NCBI RefSeq assembly: GCF_000243075.1
Contig: NC_016745.1
Span: 1,381,001-1,445,000 of the forward strand
Direction of reading: 5' to 3'
Source of the DNA: Oceanimonas sp. GK1
GTDB lineage: Bacteria > Pseudomonadota > Gammaproteobacteria > Enterobacterales > Aeromonadaceae
DNA length: 64,000 nt
Shown here: positions 36,762 through 47,315 of the stretch, in pieces
Numbering within the stretch: the stretch's first letter is position 1
How the letters are laid out: the number at the start of each line of letters is the position of its first letter
Notes under the pieces: generated by a model
What the model was told of the DNA's origin: nothing
The model's database searches: none
The model's input: only the letters and a program-made list of their open reading frames with translations
Translations under genes and position numbers: made by a program

Positions 36762-38279
36762 ATGAGTACAGCATCACGCGCCACCGCGGCAGGGAATCGC
36801 CCGGAAGACGAGAACCTCGGTATTGCGGCCAACATCGCCTATGGCTTTCAGCACGTACTGACCATGTACGGCGGTATTATCGCGGTGCCGCTGATCGTGG
36901 GGCAGGCCGCCGGTCTGGCCTCGGCGGAGATTGGCATGCTGATCGCCGCCTCGCTGTTCGTGGGCGGCGCCGCGACCCTGCTGCAGACCCTGGGCATTCG
37001 TTTCTTCGGTTGCCAGTTGCCCCTGGTACAGGGCGTGTCCTTTGCCAGCGTGGCCACCATAGTGGCCATCGTCACCTCCGGCGGCGGCCTGCCCTCGGTG
37101 TTCGGCGCCGTGATCGGTGCGGCGCTGATTGGCCTGCTGATCACGCCGGTGTTTTCCAGGATCATCAAGTTCTTTCCCCCCCTGGTGACCGGGGCGGTGA
37201 TCACCACCATCGGTCTGACCCTGATGCCGGTGGCGGCCCGCTGGGCCATGGGAGGCAACAGCCAGGCCGAGGACTTCGGCAGCATGACCAACATCGGGCT
37301 GGCCGGGGCCACCCTGGCCATCGTGCTGGTACTGAGCAAGCTGGGCAATGCCGCCATCAGCCGGCTGTCCATTCTGCTGGCCATGGTGATCGGCACCCTG
37401 CTGGCCTGGTTCCTGGGGCTGGTGGATTTCTCCCGGGTGCTGGAAGGGCCGGTGTTTGCCTTTCCCACGCCGTTCCACTTTGGCATGCCGGTGTTTGAGC
37501 TGGCCGCCATCATTTCCATGCTGATCGTGGTGCTGGTGATCCTGGTGGAAACCTCCGCCGATATTCTGGCGGTGGGTGACATTATCGACACCAGGGTGGA
37601 CTCCCGTCGTCTGGGTGACGGCCTGCGCGCCGACATGATCTCCAGCGCCATTGCGCCCATGTTCGGCTCCTTTACCCAGAGCGCCTTTGCCCAGAACGTG
37701 GGCCTGGTGGCGGTGACCGGCGTCAAGAGCCGTTATGTGGTGGCCGCGGCCGGCGGCATTCTGGTGACCCTGGGCCTGCTGCCCATCATGGGCCGCATTA
37801 TCGCCACCGTGCCCACCGCCGTGCTGGGCGGCGCCGGTATCGTGCTGTTCGGCACCGTGGCCGCCAGCGGCATTCGCACCCTGGCCAAGGTGAACTACAC
37901 CAACAACATGAACCTGATCATCGTGGCGACCTCCATCGGCTTTGGCATGCTGCCCATCGCGGCCCCGAGCTTCTATCATCATTTTCCGGACTGGTTCGCC
38001 ACCATCTTCCATTCCGGCATCAGCTCCACCGCCATCATGGCCATTGTGCTGAACCTGTTGTTCAACCACTTCAGCCTGGGCAACTCCGACAAGCAGTCGG
38101 TGTTCGCCGCCGGCACCGAGCGAACCATTCGCCAGGAAGACATCGCCTTTCTCAACGACGGTGACTACTTTCTCGACGGCAAGCTGTACGATGCCGACGG
38201 TAACGAGGTGACCATAGCGGCAGGCAAGGGACGTTCCGGCAAGCAGCCGGCCCTGAAGCCGGTGGCCGCCAGCCACTGA
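36762..38279 (+). CDS. NCS2-family xanthine/uracil permease
   Basis: 505 residues from the ATG at 36762, which has AGGGAG 5 bases upstream. About 12-14 membrane segments. NCS2 signatures: QHVLTMYGGIIAVPLIVG (about residues 28-45), QLPLVQGVSFASV (about 85-97), substrate-site region LVETSADILAVGDI, and GSFTQSAFAQNVGLVAVTGV. The Q/E and N residues around SAFAQNVGL resemble purine (xanthine/uric acid) rather than uracil carriers. A 30-residue cytosolic tail ends in basic residues. The gene sits between ndk and rlmN, which are neighbours in enterobacteria, so it looks like a later insertion with its own promoter and terminator. Confidence 0.85.
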   Translation: MSTASRATAAGNRPEDENLGIAANIAYGFQHVLTMYGGIIAVPLIVGQAAGLASAEIGMLIAASLFVGGAATLLQTLGIRFFGCQLPLVQGVSFASVATIVAIVTSGGGLPSVFGAVIGAALIGLLITPVFSRIIKFFPPLVTGAVITTIGLTLMPVAARWAMGGNSQAEDFGSMTNIGLAGATLAIVLVLSKLGNAAISRLSILLAMVIGTLLAWFLGLVDFSRVLEGPVFAFPTPFHFGMPVFELAAIISMLIVVLVILVETSADILAVGDIIDTRVDSRRLGDGLRADMISSAIAPMFGSFTQSAFAQNVGLVAVTGVKSRYVVAAAGGILVTLGLLPIMGRIIATVPTAVLGGAGIVLFGTVAASGIRTLAKVNYTNNMNLIIVATSIGFGMLPIAAPSFYHHFPDWFATIFHSGISSTAIMAIVLNLLFNHFSLGNSDKQSVFAAGTERTIRQEDIAFLNDGDYFLDGKLYDADGNEVTIAAGKGRSGKQPALKPVAASH

Positions 38280-38302
38280 CCGCGGCTTTTCCACTTCTGC
38301 TC

Positions 38303-38326
38303 AAGGCCGCCCCGGGCGGCCTTTTT
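38303..38326 (+). terminator. Intrinsic terminator after the NCS2 permease
   Basis: AAGGCCGCC-CC-GGGCGGCCTTTTT-type stem and T run, 24 bases after the stop. Confidence 0.92.
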
Positions 38327-38361
38327 CATGGGTAGCGCATGGCACCGGTTGCGCCTGCCAC

Positions 38362-38390
38362 TGGCAACCCAATGCTAAACTCTGTACAAT
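38362..38390 (+). promoter_or_regulatory. Predicted promoter of rlmN
   Basis: TGGCAA (38362-38367) and TACAAT (38385-38390) with a 17-base spacer, 42 bases before the rlmN start. It would drive the rlmN-pilF-rodZ-ispG group. Confidence 0.5.
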
Positions 38391-38432
38391 TTCGCGCCCT
38401 GTGGGCTCTGGTCATAACGCGTGAGGCAACCG

Positions 38433-39551
38433 ATGAGTGAAACCAAAATCAATCTGCTGGATCTGGATCGTGACGGCATGCGTGAACTTTTTCACGAAAT
38501 GGGGGAAAAGCCCTTTCGTGCCGATCAGGTGATGAAGTGGATTTATCACTTTGGTTGTGACGACTTTGATCAGATGACCAACATCAACAAGGTACTGCGG
38601 GGCAAACTCAAGGAGCGCGCCGAAATTCGCGCCCCGGAGATCACCGTCGAGAAGAAATCCGCCGACGGCACCATCAAGTGGGCCATGCAGGTGGGCGATC
38701 AGGAAGTGGAAACCGTCTACATTCCCGACGGCGACCGCGCCACCCTGTGCGTGTCGTCCCAGGTGGGCTGTGCCCTGGACTGCAAATTCTGCTCCACCGC
38801 CCAGCAGGGCTTCAACCGCAACCTCAAGGTGTCGGAGATCATCGGCCAGGTGTGGCGTGCCGCCAGCCGGGTCGGCTTTGTGCGGGACTCCGGCCGCAAG
38901 CCGATCACCAACGTGGTGATGATGGGCATGGGCGAGCCGCTGCTCAACCTCAACAATGTGGTGCCGGCCATGCGGCTGATGCTGGAAGATTATGGCTTTG
39001 GCCTGTCCAAGCGGCGGGTGACCCTGTCTACTTCCGGCGTGGTGCCGGCGCTGGACAAGCTGGCCGACATGATAGACGTGGCCCTGGCGGTTTCGCTGCA
39101 CGCGCCCAACGACCAGCTGCGTTCCGAGATCATGCCGATCAACGACAAGTACAATATTGCCGAGCTGATTGCCAGTATTCGTCGCTACCTGGCCGTCTCC
39201 AACGCCAACCACGGCAAGGTGACCATCGAATACGTGCTGCTTGATCATGTCAACGACGACATGCAGCATGCCCACGAGCTGGCCGAGCTGCTGAAGGACT
39301 TGCCCTGCAAGATCAACCTGATCCCGTTCAATCCGTTTCCGGGCAACCCCTACGGCAAGCCCAGCAACAGCCGTATTGACCGCTTCAACAAGGTGCTGAT
39401 GCAGTACGGCAATACCGTGACCATTCGCAAAACCCGGGGCGATGACATCGACGCGGCCTGCGGCCAGCTGGTGGGCGACGTCATCGACCGCACCAAGCGC
39501 ACCCTGAAAAAACGGATGCAGGAACAAACTATATCCGTCACAATGGTTTAA
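38433..39551 (+). CDS. rlmN: Dual-specificity RNA methyltransferase RlmN
   Basis: 372 residues from the ATG at 38433 (GTGAGG upstream). Radical-SAM motif [14 protein letters not shown] (Cys about 118, 122, 125) and the methyl-carrying cysteine near the C-terminus (DIDAACGQL, about residue 348). It methylates C2 of A2503 in 23S rRNA and A37 in some tRNAs. First gene of the group running to ispG. Confidence 0.97.
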   Translation: MSETKINLLDLDRDGMRELFHEMGEKPFRADQVMKWIYHFGCDDFDQMTNINKVLRGKLKERAEIRAPEITVEKKSADGTIKWAMQVGDQEVETVYIPDGDRATLCVSSQVGCALDCKFCSTAQQGFNRNLKVSEIIGQVWRAASRVGFVRDSGRKPITNVVMMGMGEPLLNLNNVVPAMRLMLEDYGFGLSKRRVTLSTSGVVPALDKLADMIDVALAVSLHAPNDQLRSEIMPINDKYNIAELIASIRRYLAVSNANHGKVTIEYVLLDHVNDDMQHAHELAELLKDLPCKINLIPFNPFPGNPYGKPSNSRIDRFNKVLMQYGNTVTIRKTRGDDIDAACGQLVGDVIDRTKRTLKKRMQEQTISVTMV

Positions 39552-39577
39552 CTTCAAAATCACTGGCGAGTAAGGGA

Positions 39578-40357
39578 ATGGCAAAGGCCGTTTGGTGGCC
39601 GGCACTACTGATGGCAACTGCCCTGGCCGGCTGCGTCAGCGAAACCGTTCACCTCAGTCAGGGCCGGCAAACCGGGGAGGTGGTGTTCGCGCCTTCCCAG
39701 GCGGCCCTGACCAGAATGAACCTGGGCCTGGAATACCTGCGCCGGGGCGATACCGGTCAGGCCAAGTTCAATCTGGAACGAGCCCTGTCCCAGGATGCCA
39801 GCAATCCCGACATTCACCTGGCCCTGGCATACTTTTTTCAGACCGTGTCGGAGTACGACAAGGCCGAACAGCATTACCGCACCCTGCTGCGCCTTGCACC
39901 GCAACATGGCGATGGATTGAACAATTACGGCGCTTTTCTGTGTGATCGGGAACGATTTGAGGAGGCCGATGTCATGTTCAGGAAGGCCGTGGCGGTGTTT
40001 GGCTACGCCAAAGTGGCCGATACCCTTGAAAACGCCGCCCTTTGCGCCCTTGAAGGGGGCCGTGACGAGGCTGCAGCAGAGTATTTCCGCCGGGCGCTGG
40101 AATACAGCCCGGGCCGCTCCCGGGCCCTGCTCGGCATGGCCGGGCTGGAGCTCGAGCGGGGCGAGCCGGGGTTTGCCCAGCATTATCTTGACCGTTACCG
40201 GCAACGGCATTCACCCACTGCGCAGAGTTTATGGCTGACAGTGCGTACCGCACAGGCACGGGGACAGGGCAAGCAGGCCCGTCAGGCCGGTGCCGAGCTG
40301 GTACGTTTATTTCCGGATTCAGAACAGGCCGAGCGATTGCTGACCCATGACAATTAA
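39578..40357 (+). CDS. pilF: Type IV pilus biogenesis lipoprotein PilF/PilW
   Basis: 259 residues. Lipoprotein signal MAKAVWWPALLMATALAGCVS (Cys about 19) and six TPR-like repeats (e.g. LGLEYLRRGDTGQAKFNLERA; DIHLALAYFFQTVSEYDKAE). In Pseudomonas and Neisseria this pilotin is needed for PilQ secretin assembly in the outer membrane. No other pilus gene is in the window; the place between rlmN and rodZ is the usual one in gammaproteobacteria with type IV pili. Its end overlaps rodZ by 11 bases. Confidence 0.92.
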   Translation: MAKAVWWPALLMATALAGCVSETVHLSQGRQTGEVVFAPSQAALTRMNLGLEYLRRGDTGQAKFNLERALSQDASNPDIHLALAYFFQTVSEYDKAEQHYRTLLRLAPQHGDGLNNYGAFLCDRERFEEADVMFRKAVAVFGYAKVADTLENAALCALEGGRDEAAAEYFRRALEYSPGRSRALLGMAGLELERGEPGFAQHYLDRYRQRHSPTAQSLWLTVRTAQARGQGKQARQAGAELVRLFPDSEQAERLLTHDN

Positions 40358-41339
40358 CGAAGAGCAGCCCCTGAACGGGGCAGAACCCGAAGCCGGTCAT
40401 TCAGGCCCGGGCGCCATATTGCGCCAGGCGCGCGAAGGCCGGGGCTGGAGCCAGAATGAAGTGGCGCGCCGGCTCAATCTGAGAGTGGCGGTGATTGAGT
40501 CCATCGACAGTGATCATTACAAGGCCGGCGTGGCCATGACGTTTTTGCGTGGTTACGTCAAGGCCTATGCCCGCTTGGTGGGGGTGAGCGAGCAGCAGGC
40601 ACTGGTGGCCTTTGATGGCATGGCCGGCATGGAGCAACTGCGCAGTGCCGGCCCGGCGCCGATGCAGAGCTTTTCCAAAAAGACCCGCCAGCAGGCCAGT
40701 GACAAGTGGCTGAAACGCATCAGCTGGCTGGTGCTGCTGGGGCTGCTGGTTTCCCTGGTATTCTGGTGGTGGCAAAACAGCGGCGCCGGTTACCTTGTGA
40801 CCGAGCCGGCGAGCCAGCCGGGCATGTCGGCCGAGCCCGCGCCGGCTGAAGTGCCGCCGCTGACGGTGCCGGATATCGCCGCGCCGGACGCCCCCGTGGC
40901 AGAGGCGCTGATGCCGGAGGCTACCCAGCCGGTGCCGGACACCCTGCCAGAAGCCGTACCCGCCGGGGCGCCGACTTCCGAAAGCGCCCCGGCCGTTGAG
41001 GCCGCTCCGGACGCAACCGCGGTCCCGGCCGGACCCGTGGCGGCCGAGGCGGTCAGCGAGCCGGCCGCCGAAGCAGCCCCGGAGCCCGTGGCCGATCCCG
41101 GACTGCTGGTGCTGGGCTTTAGCGCCGACTGCTGGATCAAGGTCACCGATGCCGAAGGCCGGGTGTTGTCGGAAGGGGTTAAAACCGCCGCCGACCGCCT
41201 GGAGCTCAAGGGGACGCCGCCGTTCCGGCTGGTGCTGGGCGCGCCCCAGGCGGCCCGGGTGGAATACCTGAACCAGGCGGTAGACCTGACCGCCTTTCGC
41301 GCCGGCCGGGTTGCCCGCCTGACCGTTCCGCAATCCTGA
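40347..41339 (+). CDS. rodZ: Cytoskeleton protein RodZ
   Basis: 330 residues. N-terminal helix-turn-helix (about 20-85; GAILRQAREGRGWSQNEVARRL) that binds MreB, one membrane segment (about 117-136; WLVLLGLLVSLVFWWW), a long Pro/Ala/Glu linker (about 145-245) and a C-terminal beta domain (DUF4115; LVLGFSADCWIKVTDAEGR). Required for rod shape. The linker is rich in GCC/CCG repeats and could vary in length between strains. Confidence 0.94.
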   Translation: MTINEEQPLNGAEPEAGHSGPGAILRQAREGRGWSQNEVARRLNLRVAVIESIDSDHYKAGVAMTFLRGYVKAYARLVGVSEQQALVAFDGMAGMEQLRSAGPAPMQSFSKKTRQQASDKWLKRISWLVLLGLLVSLVFWWWQNSGAGYLVTEPASQPGMSAEPAPAEVPPLTVPDIAAPDAPVAEALMPEATQPVPDTLPEAVPAGAPTSESAPAVEAAPDATAVPAGPVAAEAVSEPAAEAAPEPVADPGLLVLGFSADCWIKVTDAEGRVLSEGVKTAADRLELKGTPPFRLVLGAPQAARVEYLNQAVDLTAFRAGRVARLTVPQS

Positions 41340-41360
41340 TGTAACGAACAAGAGCAAACC

Positions 41361-42479
41361 ATGTCCCAACACGAATCTCCCATTATTCGCCGCAAGTCCA
41401 AGCAAATTCGTGTCGGCTCCGTGCTGGTGGGGGGGGATGCCCCCATCAGCGTGCAGACCATGACCAACACCCTGACCACCGACGTGGAAGCCACCCTGGC
41501 CCAGATTCGGGCGGTGGAAAAGGCCGGTGCCGACATAGTGCGGGTCTCCGTGCCCACCATGGAGGCGGCGGAAGCCTTCAGAGCCATTCGCGCCGGCACC
41601 GCCATGCCGCTGGTGGCCGATATTCATTTCGATTACCGCATCGCCCTGCAGGTGGCGGAATACGGTGCCGACTGCCTGCGCATCAACCCGGGCAACATCG
41701 GCCGGGAAGACAGGATCCGTGCCGTGGTGGACTGCGCCCGGGACAAGGGCATTCCCATTCGCATTGGGGTCAACGGCGGCTCATTGGAAAAGGATCTGCA
41801 GGAAAAATACGGTGAGCCCACCCCCGCCGCGCTGGTGGAATCGGCCCTGCGCCACGTCGATATCCTCGACCGGCTCAACTTCGACCAGTTCAAGGTGAGT
41901 GTGAAGGCTTCCGACGTCTTCCTGGCGGTGGGCGCCTACCGGGAGCTGGCCCGCCAGATTGAGCAGCCCCTGCACCTGGGCATTACCGAGGCCGGCGGCT
42001 TTCGCAGCGGCGCGGTCAAGTCCGCCATTGGCCTGGGCATGCTGCTGGCCGAGGGCATTGGCGACACCCTGCGCATTTCCCTCGCTGCCGATCCGGTGGA
42101 AGAGGTCAAGGTCGGTTTTGACATTCTCAAGTCCCTGCGCATTCGTGCCCGGGGCATCAACTTCATCGCCTGCCCGTCCTGCTCCCGTCAGGAGTTCGAT
42201 GTCATCGGCACCGTCAATGCCCTGGAAAGCCGGCTGGAAGACATCGTCACGCCCATGGACGTGTCCATTATCGGCTGTGTGGTCAACGGCCCGGGCGAGG
42301 CCCTGGTGTCCGATCTGGGGCTGGCCGGCGCCCAGCGCAAAAGTGCCTTCTACGAGGATGGCGAGCGGGTTGACCGGCTCGACAACACCGCCCTGGTGGA
42401 TGCCCTGGAAGCGCGCATTCGCGCCAAGGTTGCCATGATGGATCCCGCCGCCCGCATTCCGGTGCAGGACAAGGACTGA
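41361..42479 (+). CDS. ispG: 4-hydroxy-3-methylbut-2-enyl diphosphate synthase IspG
   Basis: 372 residues (E. coli 372). [4Fe-4S] ligands in ACPSCSRQ (Cys about 270 and 273) and [10 protein letters not shown] (Cys about 305), plus the TIM-barrel segments [15 protein letters not shown] and RINPGNIG. Next-to-last step of the MEP isoprenoid pathway. Depends on the isc system encoded nearby for its cluster. Confidence 0.98.
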   Translation: MSQHESPIIRRKSKQIRVGSVLVGGDAPISVQTMTNTLTTDVEATLAQIRAVEKAGADIVRVSVPTMEAAEAFRAIRAGTAMPLVADIHFDYRIALQVAEYGADCLRINPGNIGREDRIRAVVDCARDKGIPIRIGVNGGSLEKDLQEKYGEPTPAALVESALRHVDILDRLNFDQFKVSVKASDVFLAVGAYRELARQIEQPLHLGITEAGGFRSGAVKSAIGLGMLLAEGIGDTLRISLAADPVEEVKVGFDILKSLRIRARGINFIACPSCSRQEFDVIGTVNALESRLEDIVTPMDVSIIGCVVNGPGEALVSDLGLAGAQRKSAFYEDGERVDRLDNTALVDALEARIRAKVAMMDPAARIPVQDKD

Positions 42480-42519
42480 GCCCGCTTTTTACTTATCGAT
42501 TCAGAACAGAGATTTTTTT

Positions 42520-43797
42520 GTGGCCAAACAAATTCAAGCAATTCGAGGAATGAACGACTGCCTGCCGGAGCAGACCCCGGCCTGGCAACAGGCGGAAGCC
42601 GTGCTGCGCAACACCATGAGCGCCTACGGTTACAGCGAAATCCGCCTGCCCATCATGGAAGTCACCGGGCTGTTTCAGCGTGCCATCGGTGAAGTCACCG
42701 ACGTGGTGGAAAAGGAAATGTACACCTTTGAGGATCGCAGCGGTGACAGCCTGACCCTGCGCCCCGAAGGCACCGCCGGCTGCGTGCGTGCCGGCATTGA
42801 GCACGGCCTGCTGTACAACCAGGAACGGCGCATGTGGTACATGGGCCCCATGTTCCGTTACGAACGGCCGCAAAAGGGCCGCTACCGCCAGTTTCACCAG
42901 TTCGGGGTGGAGGTGTTCGGCCTGAATGGCCCGGACATCGACGCCGAGCTGATTATGCTCACCGCCCGCCTGTGGAAGGCCCTGGGGGTGACCGAGCACC
43001 TGACCCTGCAGCTCAACAGCCTGGGCCAGCCCGAAGAGCGGGCCGCATACCGCCAGGCCCTGGTGGACTTTTTGCAGCAGCACGAAGAGCGCCTGGACGA
43101 AGACTGCCGCCGGCGCATGCACACCAACCCGCTGCGGGTACTCGACAGCAAGAACCCTGAAGTCCAGGCGCTGCTGGCGGACGCCCCGGTGCTGTCCGAC
43201 TATTTCGGCGAAGCCACCCGCGCCCACTTTGAGGGGCTGCAGGCGCTGCTGAGTGCCGCCGGCATCGCCTTTGACATCAATCCGCGACTGGTGCGCGGCC
43301 TCGACTATTACAACCTCACCGTGTTCGAGTGGGTGACCGAGAGCCTGGGCGCCCAGGGCACCGTCTGTGGCGGTGGCCGCTACGACGGCCTGGTGGAGCA
43401 GCTGGGCGGCCAGGCCACCCCGGCGGTGGGCTTTGCCATGGGCATGGAGCGGCTGGTGTTGCTGCTCGAAACCCTGAATCTGGTGCCGGACGAGCCGGCC
43501 CAGGCCGATGTGTACGTGGCCATGATGGGCGAGAGCACGCGGGTGGCGGGCTTTGCCCTGGCCGAACGGCTGCGGGACGAACTGCCGGCGCTGCGCGTCA
43601 TGAGCCACTGCGGCGGCGGCAACTTCAAGAAACAACTCAAGCGGGCCGACAAAAGCGGCGCCGCCGTGGCGCTGATCATTGGCGAGGACGAAGTCGTTAA
43701 TGGTCAGGTGACGGTGAAATACCTGCGTGGCCAGGGCGAGCAACAGACCCTGGCCCAAAGCGAGCTGGTCGCACTACTCAAACAGAAGGGGATTTGA
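42520..43797 (+). CDS. hisS: Histidyl-tRNA synthetase
   Basis: 425 residues. GTG start at 42520 gives [18 protein letters not shown], the standard HisS opening. Class II motifs: motif 2 in [25 protein letters not shown], histidine-A motif [15 protein letters not shown] and motif 3 in [11 protein letters not shown]. The C-terminal anticodon-binding domain runs from about 330. Only a single base separates its stop from the yfgM start. Confidence 0.98.
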   Translation: MAKQIQAIRGMNDCLPEQTPAWQQAEAVLRNTMSAYGYSEIRLPIMEVTGLFQRAIGEVTDVVEKEMYTFEDRSGDSLTLRPEGTAGCVRAGIEHGLLYNQERRMWYMGPMFRYERPQKGRYRQFHQFGVEVFGLNGPDIDAELIMLTARLWKALGVTEHLTLQLNSLGQPEERAAYRQALVDFLQQHEERLDEDCRRRMHTNPLRVLDSKNPEVQALLADAPVLSDYFGEATRAHFEGLQALLSAAGIAFDINPRLVRGLDYYNLTVFEWVTESLGAQGTVCGGGRYDGLVEQLGGQATPAVGFAMGMERLVLLLETLNLVPDEPAQADVYVAMMGESTRVAGFALAERLRDELPALRVMSHCGGGNFKKQLKRADKSGAAVALIIGEDEVVNGQVTVKYLRGQGEQQTLAQSELVALLKQKGI

Positions 43798-43798
43798 G

Positions 43799-44437
43799 TT
43801 GGATATTTACAGCACGGAAGATCAACAGATTGAAGCCATCAAGCGCTGGTGGCAGGAATACGGCAAGGCCATCATTCTGGGCTCTGCCATCGGCCTGGCG
43901 GGCCTGTTTGGCTGGCGCTATTACCTGAGTCAGCAGCTGGAAAGCCGCGCCGCCGGCGCCGAAGCCTTTGAGCAGGTGAGCCGGGAGCTGGCCACCCGCG
44001 GCAGCGAGGCCTTTGACAGTACCGCCGCCTTTGTCAGCGCCAACCAGGGCAACAGCTATGGTGAGCTGGCCGCCCTGCTGCTGGCCGCCGAAGCGGTGAA
44101 AGCCAATGACCTGGCCCTGGCCAGCGCACAACTGGAGCAGGCGCTGGCCGGTACCGACGATGCGGTGCTGCGCAATACCATAGGGCTGCGCCTGGCCCGG
44201 GTGCTGATTGCCCGTGGTGAGTACGAGGCCGCCCAAAGCCGGCTCGACCAGGTGAGCGGTGAGGCCTTTGCCGCCCAGAAGCTGGAAGTGCAGGGCGATT
44301 TGTATCTGGCGCAGCAACAGCCTGCCGAGGCCCATGATGCCTATGAACAGGCGCGCAGTGCCGGCGGCGTGGGAGAAAATCCGGCGCTGACGCTCAAGCT
44401 CGACCACCTGGCCACGCCGGCTCGGCAGGGAGAATAA
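43799..44437 (+). CDS. yfgM: YfgM, ancillary SecYEG translocon subunit
   Basis: 212 residues with the TTG start at 43799, one base after the hisS stop; AAGGGG lies 7-13 bases upstream inside hisS. The protein then starts MDIYSTEDQQIEAIKRWWQE, as YfgM proteins do. One membrane segment (about 25-43; IILGSAIGLAGLFGWRYYL) and a periplasmic TPR-like domain (DUF2133). In E. coli it works with PpiD at the Sec translocon and with RcsB. Confidence 0.93.
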   Translation: MDIYSTEDQQIEAIKRWWQEYGKAIILGSAIGLAGLFGWRYYLSQQLESRAAGAEAFEQVSRELATRGSEAFDSTAAFVSANQGNSYGELAALLLAAEAVKANDLALASAQLEQALAGTDDAVLRNTIGLRLARVLIARGEYEAAQSRLDQVSGEAFAAQKLEVQGDLYLAQQQPAEAHDAYEQARSAGGVGENPALTLKLDHLATPARQGE

Positions 44438-44439
44438 GC

Positions 44440-45612
44440 ATGAGCAGAGTGTTGCATTCCTTACTTCCCCTGACCCTGGCACTGGGCCTTGCAGCCTGCT
44501 CCAGCCAGGCTCCGGTGGCACCGGCCAGCCCGCTGCCCGATATCGATAACGCCTTTGATCCCGATACCCGCTGGTCGGCCTCGGTGGGCAAGGGGGTGGG
44601 CGATTACTATTCCCAGCTCAGCCCGGTGGTGGACGGAGACCGCCTGTTTGCCGCGTCCCGGGACGGGGTGCTCAAGGCCTTTGACCGGACCAGCGGCGAT
44701 GAGCGGTGGGAAATCGAGCTGGATGAACTGGCCATTAACAAGAACCAGCGCAGCCCGCGGATTGCCGGCGGTCTGACCGCCGCCTACGGCAACCTGTATT
44801 TCGGCTCGGAAAACGGCGTGGTGTATGCCGTGTCTCAGTCCGACGGCGCCCTGCTGTGGACCCAGAATGTACCCGGCGAAGTGCTGGCGGCGCCGGCGGT
44901 GGACGAGGGCAAGGTGGTGGTGCACACCAGTGCCGGCAACCTGGTGGCGCTGGATGCTACCAGCGGCGAGCAGCAGTGGCTGTTGCGCAACGAGCAGCCC
45001 AGCCTGACCCTGCGCAGCATGGCCACGCCCGTCACCGCCGGTGGCGCCGTGCTTTACGGCCGGGCCGACGGCCGCTTGGGCATCGCCCTGCTGGCCAACG
45101 GCCAGCCGGTGCGCGATACCCGTATCGCCAGCCCCAGAGGCGCCACCGAGCTGGAGCGGATGGTGGACGTGGCGGCCCGACCGGTGATCCTGGGCGATAT
45201 TCTGTTCACGATCGCCTATAATGGCCAGCTGACCGCGCACCAGCTGATTTCCGGCCAGCAATTGTGGAAGCGCCAGTACCAGGGCTCGGAAGACTTGAGC
45301 ACCGACGGCCGCCTGCTGTATATCACCGACAGCCGCAGCCACCTGTTTGCGGTGGATGCCCGCAGCGGCAGTGAAGCCTGGTCCAACACCGAGCTGGAAA
45401 ACCGCAACCTGACTGCCCCCGTGGTGTTTGGCGAATACCTGGTGGTGGGCGATGCCGACGGTTACCTGTTTTGGCTGGATCGCGCCACCGGCGCCATTGT
45501 GGCGCTGGAGCGGATTGACCGCGCCGGCCTGTATGCAGCACCGGTCGTGGCCGGCAATACCCTTTATGTGCAAAGCCGCGATGGCGATTTGGTGGCGATA
45601 GGCCAGCCCTGA
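44440..45612 (+). CDS. bamB: Outer-membrane assembly lipoprotein BamB
   Basis: 390 residues. Lipobox LGLAACSS near residue 20, then an eight-bladed beta-propeller with PQQ-like repeats ([66 protein letters not shown]). Part of the BAM complex with BamA. Two bases after yfgM. A stem-loop follows before der. Confidence 0.97.
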   Translation: MSRVLHSLLPLTLALGLAACSSQAPVAPASPLPDIDNAFDPDTRWSASVGKGVGDYYSQLSPVVDGDRLFAASRDGVLKAFDRTSGDERWEIELDELAINKNQRSPRIAGGLTAAYGNLYFGSENGVVYAVSQSDGALLWTQNVPGEVLAAPAVDEGKVVVHTSAGNLVALDATSGEQQWLLRNEQPSLTLRSMATPVTAGGAVLYGRADGRLGIALLANGQPVRDTRIASPRGATELERMVDVAARPVILGDILFTIAYNGQLTAHQLISGQQLWKRQYQGSEDLSTDGRLLYITDSRSHLFAVDARSGSEAWSNTELENRNLTAPVVFGEYLVVGDADGYLFWLDRATGAIVALERIDRAGLYAAPVVAGNTLYVQSRDGDLVAIGQP

Positions 45613-45634
45613 TCCTGCTGAACACGTGGCCCAC

Positions 45635-45670
45635 CGGCTCCTGATTCCAAGATTCAGGAGCCGTTATTGT
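45635..45670 (+). terminator. Stem-loop between bamB and der
   Basis: Perfect 10-base-pair stem (45635-45644 with 45654-45663), then TTATTGTTTTT. It looks like a weak intrinsic terminator and could reduce read-through into der, or protect the bamB 3' end. The der ribosome site (GGAGA at 45677-45681) lies just after it. Confidence 0.6.
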
Positions 45671-45688
45671 TTTTCGGAGAATGTTTTT

Positions 45689-47188
45689 ATGATGCCAGTA
45701 GTGGCTCTGGTGGGTCGTCCCAACGTGGGCAAATCCACTCTGTTTAACCGCCTGACCCGCACTCGTGACGCCCTGGTGGCGGACTTTCCCGGCCTGACCC
45801 GGGATCGCAAATACGGCCAGGCCCGCTTTAACGAGCTGGAATATATCGTGGTCGATACCGGCGGTATCGACGGCAGCGAGGAGGGCATCGAGCTGAAGAT
45901 GGCATCCCAGTCGCTGGCGGCCATCGATGAAGCCGACGTGGTGCTGTTTATGGTGGATGCCCGTGCCGGCCTCACCTCCGCCGACCAGGCCATTGCGGCT
46001 CATCTGCGCCGCTGTCAGAAGAAAACCCTGCTGGTGGCCAACAAGACCGACGGTATCGATGCCGACTCGGCGGTGAGCGAATTCTACCAGCTGGGCCTGG
46101 GGGACATTTATCAGATTGCCGCCGCCCACGGCCGCGGCGTGCTGTCTCTGCTGGAAACCGCGCTTGCCCCTCAGCTGGCGCTGTTGACCGGCGAGACCGA
46201 CGACAGTGCCGAGGCATCGGAGGAGGAAGACGAGCACGAGTTTGACGACGCCATGCTGGAAGACGCCATGGCGATGATCGACGAGCTGGCCGAGGAAGAG
46301 GCGGTACCTTTTGAAGACGCCCCCATCAAGCTGGCCATTGTCGGCCGTCCCAATGTGGGCAAGTCGACCCTGACTAACCGCATTCTCGGCGAAGAGCGGG
46401 TAGTGGTGTACGACATGCCCGGCACCACCCGGGACTCGGTCTACATTCCCATGGAGCGAGACGAGCAGGAGTACATTCTGATCGACACCGCCGGGGTGCG
46501 GCGCCGGGGCCGGGTGCACGAGACGGTGGAAAAGTTTTCGGTGATCAAGACCCTCAAGGCCATCGAGGATGCCAACGTGGTGCTGCTGGTACTGGACGCC
46601 CGGGAAGGCATTTCCGATCAGGATCTCAGCCTGCTGGGCTTTGTGCTCAATGCCGGCCGCAGCATCGTGTTGGCGGTCAACAAGTGGGACGGCCTCAGCC
46701 AGGAGGTGCGCGACGACATCAAGCGCGAGCTGGACCGGCGCCTAGGCTTTATCGACTTTGCCCGCCTGCATTTCATTTCGGCCCTGCACGGCAGTGGCGT
46801 GGGTAACCTGTTTGAGTCGGTGAAGGAGGCTTATGTCTCCGCCACCAAGCGGGTGAGTACCTCCATGTTGACCCGCATCATGCAGATGGCTCAGGACGAT
46901 CACCAGCCGCCGCTGGTGCGCGGGCGCCGGGTCAAGCTCAAGTACGCCCATGCCGGCGGTTACAACCCGCCACGCATTATCGTGCACGGCAACCAGGTGA
47001 AGGATCTGCCCGATTCCTACAAGCGTTATCTGATCAACTATTTCCGCCGCTCGTTGCAGGTGGTGGGCACCCCCATTCGGGTCGAGTTCCAGGAAGGGGA
47101 CAACCCCTACGCCGGTCTGAAGAACAAGCTGACCGCGAGCCAGCTGCGCAAGCGCAAGCGCCTGATGAAGCACCTCAAGAAAAAGTAA
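45689..47188 (+). CDS. der: Ribosome assembly GTPase Der
   Basis: 499 residues, somewhat longer than E. coli Der (490). Two Era-like G domains: GRPNVGKST at about 8-16 and again at about 218-226, each with DTGG or DTAGV and NKxD motifs; an acidic insert (about 170-205, Glu/Asp-rich) links them. A C-terminal KH-like domain ends [12 protein letters not shown]. Needed for 50S subunit maturation. The start is the first of two adjacent ATG codons. Confidence 0.98.
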   Translation: MMPVVALVGRPNVGKSTLFNRLTRTRDALVADFPGLTRDRKYGQARFNELEYIVVDTGGIDGSEEGIELKMASQSLAAIDEADVVLFMVDARAGLTSADQAIAAHLRRCQKKTLLVANKTDGIDADSAVSEFYQLGLGDIYQIAAAHGRGVLSLLETALAPQLALLTGETDDSAEASEEEDEHEFDDAMLEDAMAMIDELAEEEAVPFEDAPIKLAIVGRPNVGKSTLTNRILGEERVVVYDMPGTTRDSVYIPMERDEQEYILIDTAGVRRRGRVHETVEKFSVIKTLKAIEDANVVLLVLDAREGISDQDLSLLGFVLNAGRSIVLAVNKWDGLSQEVRDDIKRELDRRLGFIDFARLHFISALHGSGVGNLFESVKEAYVSATKRVSTSMLTRIMQMAQDDHQPPLVRGRRVKLKYAHAGGYNPPRIIVHGNQVKDLPDSYKRYLINYFRRSLQVVGTPIRVEFQEGDNPYAGLKNKLTASQLRKRKRLMKHLKKK

Positions 47189-47196
47189 ATCTCCCC

Positions 47197-47224
47197 AAAC
47201 GCCGGCTTAGCCGGCGTTTTTTTT
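47197..47224 (+). terminator. Intrinsic terminator after der
   Basis: AACGCCGGC-tta-GCCGGCGTT stem and eight T directly after the der stop. Confidence 0.94.
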
Positions 47225-47315
47225 CGTCATTTGAGCCTCATGATTTTGCGCGGAATCTGACCCCCGCCTAGGCTTGGTGATGTATGCCCACACATTGATT
47301 CCATGGAGGACGTGT

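Noticed and set aside
36594-36762. Purine riboswitch upstream of the NCS2 permease
   Set aside because: No purine-aptamer core (three-way junction with conserved loop bases) can be traced; the region is short and holds DNA dyads instead.
36774-38294. Open frame of about 506 codons opposite the NCS2 permease
   Set aside because: His/Gln/Gly-rich antisense of a membrane-protein gene; no domain and no ribosome site.
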